NCBI RefSeq assembly: GCF_019090165.1
Contig: NZ_JAHRIB010000191.1
Span: 62,001-126,000, forward strand
From: Streptomyces sp. BV286
Lineage (GTDB): Bacteria; Actinomycetota; Actinomycetes; Streptomycetales; Streptomycetaceae
DNA length: 64,000 bases
Reading direction: 5' to 3'
Made by a program: the position numbers and the translations under genes. Of this stretch, positions 9,150-16,187 are shown piece after piece; the first letter of the stretch is position 1; each line of letters starts with the position of its first letter. The notes below the pieces were generated by a model. The model had not been told where the DNA came from, ran no database searches, and saw only the letters and a list, made by a program, of their open reading frames with translations.

Positions 9150-9458
9150 TCAACCCTTCCACGCGGGGTCCGGTGACCCGGGGTGTGAGCGCGGCGCGGT
9201 GCCGGTGTATTCCGTCCGGAGCGCGCTGCGCTCCTGGAACAGCGGCACGACCCGGTCCACGAACTCGCCGGGGCCGCCGGGCGTCGGACACGGCACAAGA
9301 GCGAAACGGCCGGCTGCGCCCGCCCGTACGAACCTCTCGATCCGGGCGCCGACCGCCTCGCGGGCGCCGAAGAAGGACGCCCGGACCGACGCCTCGGTCC
9401 CGGTCCGCAGGCTCGACGGGCCCTTCTCGCATGACCGGGACCGCCACCTCTCGGCCAC
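9150..9458 (-). pseudogene. C-terminal fragment of a luciferase-like flavin monooxygenase (NtaA/SnaA type)
   Basis: The open frame of about 100 codons looks like only the last quarter of an FMN-dependent monooxygenase. It has an AERWRSRSCEK helix, then ARIERFVRAGAAGRFALV, TPGGPGEFVDRVVPLFQER and RTEYTGT. In intact family members the last of these continues as TLRDHLGL; here it has decayed to APRSHPG. The N-terminal two thirds, including the flavin site, are absent. It abuts an intact member of the same superfamily at 9492. Duplication followed by deletion, or decay of a tandem paralogue, would explain this. It could still be translated (TTG/GTG starts exist), but no ribosome site stands out. 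Confidence 0.7.
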
Positions 9459-9491
9459 GACGAGGACGAAGAGGCATGGCGCGTACAGGGG

Positions 9492-10595
9492 TCATGGCGC
9501 TTCCCTGGTCACGGCGTACCGCTTGGCGGGCCGGGTGAGTCCCAGGTGCTCGCGGAGTGTGCTGCCGGGGTAGAAGGTGCGGAAGAGTCCGCGGTGCTGG
9601 AGCAACGCGACCGTGCCGTTGACCAGGCGTTCCAGGTCGCGGCGGGGCTCGGCGGGCGTGAGGTGGAAGCCGTCGGCCGCACCGGTCTCGTGCCAGGAGG
9701 CGATCAGTTCGGCGAGGTCGACCGGGCCGCCGCGGTAGAGCGGGCCCTGTCCGGTCTGCCGGGGGCCGCCCCCTCCGTGGCCCGGCTCGGCCGCGCGTTC
9801 GCCGTCACCGAGGTCGACGGTGAGGGCGGCGAGGACACGCAACTCGTCCGGGTCCCGCCCGTGTGCGAGCGCGGAGGCGTGCAACTCCGCGCGCACCTCG
9901 CCGACTTGTGCCGGGTTCGTGCCCTGGACGAGGGCCACGTCCGCGCATCGTGCCGCGGCCGCCCGGGCACGCCGGTCGGTGGCATCGACGACCGTCACCG
10001 GGTGCCCCTGCGAGGGACGCGCCACGGTCGGCAGGCCGCGCACGGGGAAGGAGTCGCCTTCAAAGCCGGCGGGCCGCGCCTCGTCGCGGCCGAGGGGCCG
10101 GCCGCTCGCGTCGTCGTGTGTCCCGGCATCGACCGCCCGGTTGTCCCACAGCCGGTCGGCCAGGTCGGCGACCTGCCCCGCCTCGTCCCACGCCTCGTGC
10201 TCCGGCTCGTGCTCCGACGCGTCGGCTGACGCCGCGTGCCGACGGCCGACGTTCCGGGCTCCGCCCTCGGTGTCCGACAGGTCGATCCGACAGCCGGCCC
10301 GGCCGCGGCTCACGCGGTCGAGGGTGGCCACGGCGGCCCGGAGGTGGAACGGCTCGGTGTGCGTGACGGTGACGGTGGGCACCAGCCCGATTCGTGTCGT
10401 GGTGGACGCGATCCGCGCCAGCACGGCGAGCGCGTCGGGCTCCGGCCGCGCGAAGGTGTCGCCCAGCGTGACGAAGTCGAACCCGCCGCGTTCCGCGAGC
10501 CGCACCAGCTCGCCGTGGTCCGAGACATCGTGGACCGCCTCTTGATCGACGGCTGCGGCCAGGTGCAGAAGCCCCCGGCCGTGCGGTGCTGCCAT
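9492..10595 (-). CDS. LLM-class flavin-dependent monooxygenase
   Basis: The 367-residue protein has the bacterial luciferase/NtaA fold. The N-terminal strand is GLLHLAAAVDQ, followed by ERGGFDFVTLGDTF and ARIASTTTRIGLVPTVTVTHTEPFH in adjoining blocks, then AVATLDRVSRGRAG. The C-terminus carries the family signature ETGAADGFHLTPAEP and RTFYPGSTLREHLGL. Family members use FMNH2 supplied by a reductase to oxidise sulfonates, chelators, thioethers or related compounds. The substrate cannot be read from sequence. The ATG at 10595 follows GAAAGG. The middle (about residues 115-190) is rich in Glu, Asp and His and looks shortened or degenerate compared with family members, so activity is not certain. 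It is the terminal intact gene of the ABC-transporter/oxidoreductase unit. Confidence 0.82.
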   Translation of the reverse strand: MAAPHGRGLLHLAAAVDQEAVHDVSDHGELVRLAERGGFDFVTLGDTFARPEPDALAVLARIASTTTRIGLVPTVTVTHTEPFHLRAAVATLDRVSRGRAGCRIDLSDTEGGARNVGRRHAASADASEHEPEHEAWDEAGQVADLADRLWDNRAVDAGTHDDASGRPLGRDEARPAGFEGDSFPVRGLPTVARPSQGHPVTVVDATDRRARAAAARCADVALVQGTNPAQVGEVRAELHASALAHGRDPDELRVLAALTVDLGDGERAAEPGHGGGGPRQTGQGPLYRGGPVDLAELIASWHETGAADGFHLTPAEPRRDLERLVNGTVALLQHRGLFRTFYPGSTLREHLGLTRPAKRYAVTREAP

Positions 10596-10731
10596 GGGAG
10601 GAGAACCTTTCTGGAGGCTCCCGGCCACCACCGCGACGAGCGCCGCGGCAGCACGAGGGCGAGGACGGGTTCGCGTACTGCGGGTACTTCGGGTACGGGG
10701 ATGGGGACGGGTGCAGGAACCGGGCGGGACC

Positions 10732-10819
10732 GGGAACGATGGCGCCGGCTGGCCGGGCCCGGGACGCTGGCACCGGCCAGGCGGGCCCGGGGACGATGCC
10801 ACCGGCCGGACGGGACCCG
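10732..10819. repeat. Degenerate tandem repeat, about 29 bp x 3
   Basis: Three successive units begin GGGAACGATGGCGCCGGC (10732), GGGACGCTGGCACCGGCC (10761) and GGGACGATGCCACCGGCC (about 10791). Each ends in a GGGCCCG- or GGACCCG-like block. More decayed copies seem to follow. The units are not part of a recognisable coding frame. Confidence 0.65.
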
Positions 10820-10888
10820 CGGGAGACGACCGGCCGGATCCGGCGGGACCTGCGGGACCGGCAGGCGGGACCTGGCTGCCCGGGGCCG

Positions 10889-10911
10889 GCGGCGCCCGGG
10901 GCGGGCGCCGC
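10889..10911 (-). terminator. Hairpin just after the binding-protein gene
   Basis: GGCGCCC and GGGCGCC, extended by two flanking pairs, form a 9-bp all-GC stem with a five-base loop. It begins ten bases after the leftward stop codon at 10921. It may attenuate transcription between the transporter and the monooxygenase. Confidence 0.5.
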
Positions 10912-10920
10912 GGACCGGTG

Positions 10921-11892
10921 TCAGATCCTGGGCAGGCCCGGCGGGTTGATCTCCGACTTCTCCACGGCCTCGCTCGACAGGCCCCACCGCTTGAGCACAC
11001 GCTCGTAACTGCCGTCCTCGATCACGTGGTTGACGGCGGCCGCGTACGCGTCGACGAGCCCGCTGCCCTTCTTCGTGGTCGCGGCGATCTTGCCCTGGAG
11101 GTCGTCCCCGGCACCCGAGAGCGTGCCGATGATCTCCGACTGCTTCGCACTGGCCACGTGGTAGGCGGCGGACGGGCTGGGGCCCAGGTAGGCGTCGATA
11201 CGGCCCGACTGGAGGGCCAGGTAGTAGTCCGTGTCCTTCTGGAAGTACTTGATGGTGACGGCCTTGCGGCCCGCCTTCTCGTTCTGCTTGCTCCAGTCGA
11301 CGAGGATCTTCTCCTGGTTGGTGCCGGAGGCCACGGCGATCGTCCGGCCCGCGACGTCCTCGGGGCCGTCGACCTTCCAGCCGCTGCCCTTCTTCGCCTC
11401 GAACGCGATGTTGTCGAGCCGGTAGGTCGCGAAGTCGTACTTCTCCTTGCGCTCCTCCGTGACGGTGACGTTCGAGAAGACGGCGTCGAACTTGCCGCTG
11501 TCCAGGCCGACGAAGAGGTTCTCCCAGGAGACCTCGTCGTTGTCGAGCTTCAGGCCGAGGGTGTCGGCGACGAGCGTCGCCAGATCGATCTCGGAACCGA
11601 TTCTCGTCCTGTCGTCGGTCGCGTAGAACCCGAGGGGCGGTGAGGCGTCGGCGCTCTGGCCGAGCTTCAGCGTGCCGCGCTCGCGGACGGCCGCCGGGAC
11701 GAGCGCGGCGATCTTGTCGACCTTCTTGCCGCGGATCCGGTTCTGGTCCGGGCCGATGTTGACGCCGCCGACCTTCCCGGTCCCGGAGGCGCCCGTCCCG
11801 GTCGCCGCGTCGCTGTCACCGCCGCAGGCGCTGAGCAGGGGGGCGGCGACGAGTGCGGCGACGGAGACGGCGAGGGTGCGTCGGGATATCAC
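10921..11892 (-). CDS. Polar amino-acid-type ABC transporter substrate-binding lipoprotein
   Basis: A 323-residue exported lipoprotein with a basic start, a hydrophobic core and the lipobox LLSAC (Cys23). The rest is a family 3 (SBP_bac_3) binding protein: RGTLKLGQSADASPPLGFYA, then GSEIDLATLVADTLGLKL, and SGKFDAVFSNVTVTEERKEK. Lobe 2 contains AGRTIAVASGTNQEK and ALQSGRIDAYLG. Proteins with this layout bind polar amino acids, cystine or opine-like ligands. The acyl chain would anchor it outside the membrane beside the permease encoded at 12752. The GTG at 11892 is preceded by AAGGAG at good spacing. It follows the ATPase gene by 62 bases in the same leftward operon. Confidence 0.92.
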   Translation of the reverse strand: MISRRTLAVSVAALVAAPLLSACGGDSDAATGTGASGTGKVGGVNIGPDQNRIRGKKVDKIAALVPAAVRERGTLKLGQSADASPPLGFYATDDRTRIGSEIDLATLVADTLGLKLDNDEVSWENLFVGLDSGKFDAVFSNVTVTEERKEKYDFATYRLDNIAFEAKKGSGWKVDGPEDVAGRTIAVASGTNQEKILVDWSKQNEKAGRKAVTIKYFQKDTDYYLALQSGRIDAYLGPSPSAAYHVASAKQSEIIGTLSGAGDDLQGKIAATTKKGSGLVDAYAAAVNHVIEDGSYERVLKRWGLSSEAVEKSEINPPGLPRI

Positions 11893-11954
11893 GGAAGGAC
11901 TCCTTCACTGGGAACGGGAAACGGGAAACGGGGTGGAGCGAGGGGTTCGGCGGC

Positions 11955-12755
11955 TCAGAGGACCTTGGAGAGAAAGGCGCGGGTGCGCTCGTGTCTCGGC
12001 GCGTCGAGTACGTCGCCGGGGGTGCCCTGCTCGACGATGCGGCCGTCGTCCATGAAGACGACGGTGTCGGCGACCTCGCGGGCGAAGCCGATCTCGTGGG
12101 TGACGACGATCATGGTGGTGCCCTGATGGGCCAGGTCCTTGATGACGTCGAGGACTTCGCCGACCAGCTCCGGGTCGAGCGCGGAGGTCGGCTCGTCGAA
12201 GAGGAGCAGCCTGGGCTCGAGGGCGAGCGCCCGGGCGATGGCCACGCGCTGCTGCTGCCCGCCGGACAGTTGCTTCGGATAGGCGTCGGCCTTGTCGGAC
12301 AGCCCGACCCGTTCGAGCAGTCCGCGCGCCGCGCCGGTGACGTCCTTGCGGGACCGCTTCAGCGCGGAGACCGGGGCCTCGACGATGTTCTCCAGCACCG
12401 TGAGGTGCGGGAACAGGTTGAAGTTCTGGAAGACGAACCCGATGCGGGTGCGCTGCTTGAGGATCTCGCGCTCGCGCAGCTCGTACAGCTTGTCGCCGGA
12501 TCGCCGGTAGCCGACCAGCGCTCCGTCCACGCTGATCCAGCCCCGGTCGGCCTTCTCCAGGTGGTTGATGGTGCGCAGCAGTGTGGATTTGCCGGAGCCG
12601 GAGGGGCCGAGGACGACGGCGACCTCACCGGCCCGTACCGCGAGGTCGACGCCCTTGAGGACCTCCAGCGGACCGAAGCTCTTGTGGACGGACCTGACGT
12701 CGACCATGGGGGCGGCGGTCCCGTCCGCCGTTGCGGAGGTGCCGGGCGCGCTCAT
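11955..12755 (-). CDS. Amino-acid ABC transporter ATP-binding protein
   Basis: A 266-residue ATPase with all nucleotide motifs intact: Walker A GPSGSGKST, Q-loop FVFQNFNLFPHLT, signature LSGGQQQR, Walker B LLLFDEPTSALD and switch His in VVTHEIGFA. The FQNFNLFPH and LDPELVGEVL wording is typical of the polar amino-acid uptake (GlnQ/HisP) subfamily. A short insertion after Walker A (GYRRSGDKLYELRE) resembles HisP-type enzymes. The ATG at 12755 overlaps the permease stop by four bases (ATGA), so the two are translationally coupled. It would energise the permease at 12752-13633. Confidence 0.94.
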   Translation of the reverse strand: MSAPGTSATADGTAAPMVDVRSVHKSFGPLEVLKGVDLAVRAGEVAVVLGPSGSGKSTLLRTINHLEKADRGWISVDGALVGYRRSGDKLYELREREILKQRTRIGFVFQNFNLFPHLTVLENIVEAPVSALKRSRKDVTGAARGLLERVGLSDKADAYPKQLSGGQQQRVAIARALALEPRLLLFDEPTSALDPELVGEVLDVIKDLAHQGTTMIVVTHEIGFAREVADTVVFMDDGRIVEQGTPGDVLDAPRHERTRAFLSKVL

Positions 12756-13633
12756 CGGGTGCTTCCCTTCGCGAAGTGCCGTTCCACGTAGTGCTGGAGG
12801 ACGGAGAGCGCGGTGGTCAGGAGGATGTACCAGGCCGTCGCGACCATGAGCAGCGGTACGACCCGTCCGTTGCGTCCGTAGATGACCTGGACCTGGTAGA
12901 AGAGTTCGCCGATCGCCATGACGGAGACGATCGAGGTGCCCTTGAAGAGGGAGATCACCTCGTTGGCGGCGTTCGGCAGGATGGAGCGCATCGCCTGTGG
13001 CAGCACGATCCGCCGGATCTGCCGCAGCCGGGGAATGCCGAGCGCGGCGGCCGCCTCCAACTGCCCGCTGTCGACGGCCAGTACGCCACCGCGGACGATC
13101 TCGGCGGCGTACGCGGCCTGGTGGAGGGCGAGTCCGAGGACGGCCGCGCTCATCGCGCCGACCAGCCCCATCGTGTCGAAGGAGAAGAAGCCGGGCCCGA
13201 AGGGGATGCCGAACTGCAGCTCCTTGTAGAGGTAGGCGAGGTTGAACCAGAAGAGCAGCTGCACGATCAGCGGGATGGACCGGAAGGCCCAGATGTACGC
13301 GAAGGAGACGGCCCGGAGGAACGGGCTGTCGGACAGTCGCATGAAGGCGAGGACGATGCCGAGCGCGAAGCCCAACGCCGTTCCGTAGAGGGTGAGTTGC
13401 AGGGTGACCCAGACCGCCTTGAGGACCACTTCGGCGGTGAAGAACTCGGCGAACACCTCCCACTCCCAGCCGGGGTTGGTGGCGAGCCCGTGGGCGAACT
13501 GGGCGAGCAGCACCGCGGTCACGACCACGGCGGCCCAGCGCCAGGGGTGCCGGACGGGCACCACCTTGAGCGCGCCGTGCTCCTCGGGCGGGGCGGACGC
13601 TCTGGCGAGGGGTGGATCACTGGTCAACGACAT
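12752..13633 (-). CDS. Amino-acid ABC transporter permease
   Basis: A 293-residue inner-membrane permease of the HisM/GlnP type. About 35 hydrophilic residues precede five or six membrane segments. TLQLTLYGTALGFALG is the usual family opening of the transport domain. The EAA loop that contacts the ATPase is present (SGQLEAAAALGIPRLRQIRR, then IVLPQAMRSILP). It has no fused binding domain. The ATG at 13633 is preceded by a purine-rich run around 13640-13675. Only one permease gene is present, so a homodimer is likely. Confidence 0.93.
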   Translation of the reverse strand: MSLTSDPPLARASAPPEEHGALKVVPVRHPWRWAAVVVTAVLLAQFAHGLATNPGWEWEVFAEFFTAEVVLKAVWVTLQLTLYGTALGFALGIVLAFMRLSDSPFLRAVSFAYIWAFRSIPLIVQLLFWFNLAYLYKELQFGIPFGPGFFSFDTMGLVGAMSAAVLGLALHQAAYAAEIVRGGVLAVDSGQLEAAAALGIPRLRQIRRIVLPQAMRSILPNAANEVISLFKGTSIVSVMAIGELFYQVQVIYGRNGRVVPLLMVATAWYILLTTALSVLQHYVERHFAKGSTR

Positions 13634-13719
13634 GAGGGCCTCCGGGCGGGAGAAGGAGAGAAGGAAGGGGGAAGAGAAAGGGCCGGCACGCTGTGCGTGG
13701 CCCGGGGTGCGGCGTGGGG

Positions 13720-15510
13720 CTACGCGGCGGCGCGACAGGAGAGGTCGCGCAGGAAGGCGAGTGCGGCCCGCGCGGTGGCGTCGTTCTGCCGGAAGGCGAG
13801 CCCTCCGGTGCGCGGCCGGGTGAACGCGCCGAAGCCGCGGGCGTCGCTGTGCGGGCCGAGCGCGAAGCGCCGCGGGTGCGGGGTGCCGGACCGGTCGAGG
13901 ACGCGCGCGTCGGCGGGGTCCACGGCCAGCAGCCCCTCGGGCGTCGCGGCGGCCCCCTCGGCGTACAGCTCGCGCAGCAGGGCGTCCCGTGTCCGCTCGA
14001 CGGTGGGGTGCGGCAGCCGTGCCTCGACGAGCGCGCGGGCCTCGACGTACTCCCCCGGCACGCTGGCACTCCCGGCCCGGAAGACCCCGTCCGAGGCGGA
14101 CACGGTCATGCCCGCGCCCAGGAACCGCAGCACTCCGGCCCGTGACAGGGCGAGCATCTGCCGCAGCCGCGGTCCGGGCGGCCCCGACGCGAGGTGGCTG
14201 AAGAAGCCGTGCCACCAGGGCCCGATGTCACCGAGCCGCACCAACTGCCCGTAGACGGAGAGGAGTCCGAGGAAGACGGCCAGGTCCGGGCTGTGCACCG
14301 GGTCGTGACGTCTGGTCAGATCCGCCTCGACGTACGCTCGCAGGCTGCCCTGGAGGGCGTCGTACGAGGTGTGCCGCGCCTCGGCCAGTGGCCGGTCGAG
14401 CGCCGCCAGGTCCAGCCGGTCGGCGGGATCGGGCACGGCGGAGGCGACCAGGGCCCGGATGCCGGCGCTGTCGGCGGCGGGGTACTTCTCGTATCTCCCC
14501 TCGAAGTCCGTCCAGGTCATGGCCGTACGGTCGGGGTGAGCCGCGAACAGCCGGTGGTAGTGGGCGAAGCCCAGCTCCTTCTCGACGAGCGGCAGCACGT
14601 CCCGCAGGAAGTCGAAGCCCGCCGGGCGCGCCAGCAGTCCGTCCACCACCTCGGGTCCGAAGAACCGTGGCAGCGGCGGCCGTTCACCGGTCCAGTCGTA
14701 GCCGATCTTCGAGTGGTACGGGACTCCGCGGCGGGACCCGACGTGCAGCACGGGCTCGCGTCCGGAAGCCCGGTACGTCAACTGCCCTTCGGCGTCGGTC
14801 TCGTAGCGTCCGCCGCGTCCTTCCGTGAGGAGGACCATCAGGTCGACGAAGGCGAGCCCGAAACCGCGTACGAGCACCGGTTCGCCGGGGGCGAGGGCGG
14901 ACAGATCGCTGTCGGCGGTGAAGTCCGGTGGCAGGTGGACGAGGCCGTGGTCGCGGGCGTAGGCCGCCAACCGGCGCTGTTCCTCGTCGGGTTCGGCTTC
15001 CAGATGGCCGAGGGTGAGGAAGACGAGGTCGGCGAGGAGCGGACGCGGCCGGCCCGCCAGCCACACCTGCTGACGCCCCTCGCGTGGGCCTGCGACCCTG
15101 ACCGCGCGGCGGGGGTGGTGGTGGACACGGATGCCCGGCGGGAGCGCGGCGACGGTCTGCTCGTACACCCAGCGCAGGTAGGCGCCCTGCCGTCGCCGGT
15201 CCGCGAAGACGCGTCCGTCGAGCCGGGCCCACTCGTGCAGGGTGGGGCCCTCCCGTACGGGTCCGGCCATGTCCACGGTCTCGTCGGTGAACATGGTGAC
15301 GTCCTGGGCCTGCGAGTTCATCCACAGCAGCGGCGGCTGCTCCTCGCGCCAGATGCGTCCGCCGCCCGGCAGGTACGGGTCGACGAGGTGCACGTCGAGG
15401 CCCGAACCGGCGTACAGCTCGGTTGCGTTGGCGGCGATCCGCTCCAGGAGTCCGGTCCCTCGCGGTCCGGCTCCCACGATCACCAGTGACAGGGGCTCGG
15501 AGCCGCTCAT
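13720..15510 (-). CDS. FAD/NAD(P)-binding oxidoreductase (NAD_binding_9 type)
   Basis: The 596-residue protein opens with a dinucleotide-binding loop, VIVGAGPRGTGLLERI. A second conserved element is VDPYLPGGGRIWREEQPP. The central FLTLGHLEAEP and VLVRGFGLAFVDLMVLLTEG match the family of large FAD/NAD(P)-binding proteins (PF13454-like). These are often next to luciferase-like monooxygenases and amino-acid-type transporters in actinomycetes. It may supply reduced flavin or act as a hydroxylase itself; this is inference from context. The ATG at 15510 has GGAG upstream and overlaps the micro-ORF stop at 15507 by four bases. It is the first full-length gene of the leftward operon. Confidence 0.85.
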   Translation of the reverse strand: MSGSEPLSLVIVGAGPRGTGLLERIAANATELYAGSGLDVHLVDPYLPGGGRIWREEQPPLLWMNSQAQDVTMFTDETVDMAGPVREGPTLHEWARLDGRVFADRRRQGAYLRWVYEQTVAALPPGIRVHHHPRRAVRVAGPREGRQQVWLAGRPRPLLADLVFLTLGHLEAEPDEEQRRLAAYARDHGLVHLPPDFTADSDLSALAPGEPVLVRGFGLAFVDLMVLLTEGRGGRYETDAEGQLTYRASGREPVLHVGSRRGVPYHSKIGYDWTGERPPLPRFFGPEVVDGLLARPAGFDFLRDVLPLVEKELGFAHYHRLFAAHPDRTAMTWTDFEGRYEKYPAADSAGIRALVASAVPDPADRLDLAALDRPLAEARHTSYDALQGSLRAYVEADLTRRHDPVHSPDLAVFLGLLSVYGQLVRLGDIGPWWHGFFSHLASGPPGPRLRQMLALSRAGVLRFLGAGMTVSASDGVFRAGSASVPGEYVEARALVEARLPHPTVERTRDALLRELYAEGAAATPEGLLAVDPADARVLDRSGTPHPRRFALGPHSDARGFGAFTRPRTGGLAFRQNDATARAALAFLRDLSCRAAA

Positions 15511-15638
15511 CGGGTGTGCTCCGAACCGCGCACGGAGCGCCGCTCGGGGTGGTGTCGGCCGTGCCGGGGCCGCGGGACGATGCGCGGAGGCACCGCGTCT
15601 TTCGGCGCGGCCACCTCGATCAGGGTGTGCGAGGGCAT
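15507..15638 (-). CDS. 43-residue micro-ORF coupled to the oxidoreductase gene
   Basis: From the ATG at 15638 an uninterrupted frame of 43 codons runs into the ATG of the oxidoreductase, sharing ATGA. GGAG stands eight bases before its start. Third codon positions are overwhelmingly G or C, as in real genes here. The peptide begins MPSHTLIEVAAPKDAV and continues with a basic, Pro/His/Arg-rich tail ending GSEHTR. I do not recognise it. It could be a small functional protein or a translational coupler. It contains no cysteine, unlike sulfur-type attenuation peptides. Upstream in the same frame there is no start codon before a stop. Confidence 0.5.
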   Translation of the reverse strand: MPSHTLIEVAAPKDAVPPRIVPRPRHGRHHPERRSVRGSEHTR

Positions 15639-15756
15639 GCGAAGGCTCCGTGATGCGTCGAGTCGAACACGGGTGATGCCTTCACACAGGTCACACCGGA
15701 CGCCCGGGGCGTCGTACGGCGTGCACGGCCGAGCCCCTCAGCAGGACCGTCCGTTG

Positions 15757-15787
15757 AGAGTACGGGGGCGTTTCCCGGGCCTGTCAA
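15757..15787 (-). promoter_or_regulatory. Candidate promoter of the leftward transporter/oxidoreductase operon
   Basis: On the minus strand TTGACA (15782-15787) and TACTCT (15757-15762) are separated by 19 bases. They lie about 120 bases upstream of the micro-ORF start. The -35 is a perfect consensus; the spacing is slightly long. Confidence 0.5.
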
Positions 15788-15838
15788 GGCTGTCCACACT
15801 GTGAGCAGTACGTCTCAGGTCAGTTGACGTCCAACCGG

Positions 15839-15931
15839 ATGCCTGTTCCACTTACGCACATGCATTCGCAGCAGTGGCTGGTCACCCGCTCCCACATCGA
15901 CTTCGGTCGAGTGTGGTCCTCGTCCTGTTGA
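15839..15931 (+). CDS. Leader peptide of the sulfur-operon type (orphan)
   Basis: On the plus strand the ATG at 15839 encodes 30 residues ending VTRSHIDFGRVWSSSC and a stop. The [RS]H[IV]D[LF]xR[VL]..S..C ending is the pattern of short Streptomyces leader peptides found ahead of sulfonate, sulfate and cysteine genes. In those, a terminal Cys codon is thought to sense cysteinyl-tRNA by attenuation. A GC-rich hairpin follows 13 bases after the stop, as expected. An internal ATG at 15860 would give 23 residues. No gene follows on this strand for 1.7 kb. The operon with sulfur-type content lies on the opposite strand, so the leader seems orphaned or inverted. Confidence 0.6.
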   Translation: MPVPLTHMHSQQWLVTRSHIDFGRVWSSSC

Positions 15932-15944
15932 GCTGACCCCCTGC

Positions 15945-15970
15945 GCGCCCGGCCCTTCGAGGGCGGGCGC
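15945..15970 (+). terminator. Attenuator-like hairpin after the leader peptide
   Basis: GCGCCCGGCCC (15945-15955) pairs with GGGCGGGCGC (15961-15970) around a TTCGA loop, with a single bulged G. It begins 13 bases after the leader stop codon. From 15971 to 16187 I see no gene; the stretch is pyrimidine-rich. Confidence 0.5.
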
Positions 15971-16187
15971 CCCTCCGCGTTCTCTCCTGTCTGTCTCCAC
16001 GCCTTCACACGCGCCCCCTCCCCTCGCGCCTGCACGCTTCGCATCTCTTCCTTCGCATGTCCTCTTTCGCGCGCGCCCCGCGTTCGACCCATCGCCGCCT
16101 TTCATGGACGCGGGGAACTGCGCCACCAGCCCCTGCCGGACCCGCGGGCAACGGCTCCGGCAGGGGCGGCGGGCGCCGCGGACGCCG

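Larger units (their letters stand above)
10596..10920. other. Gene-free gap with GC-rich repeats
   Basis: No convincing gene lies between the monooxygenase start and the stop of the binding-protein gene. The stretch carries degenerate 29-base repeats (10732-10819, decaying further to about 10872) and a hairpin at 10889-10911. Either could act as processing or termination signals inside the leftward operon. Confidence 0.6.

Noticed and set aside
15640..15720. An 11-codon GTG ORF and a Cys-containing ORF in the leader of the leftward operon, as attenuation peptides
   Set aside because: Neither has the HxDLxR...C pattern of known leaders and only one has a plausible ribosome site; too short to support.
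9145..15787. Horizontally acquired island
   Set aside because: No integrase, tRNA, direct repeats or composition break was seen; decay of one gene is not enough.
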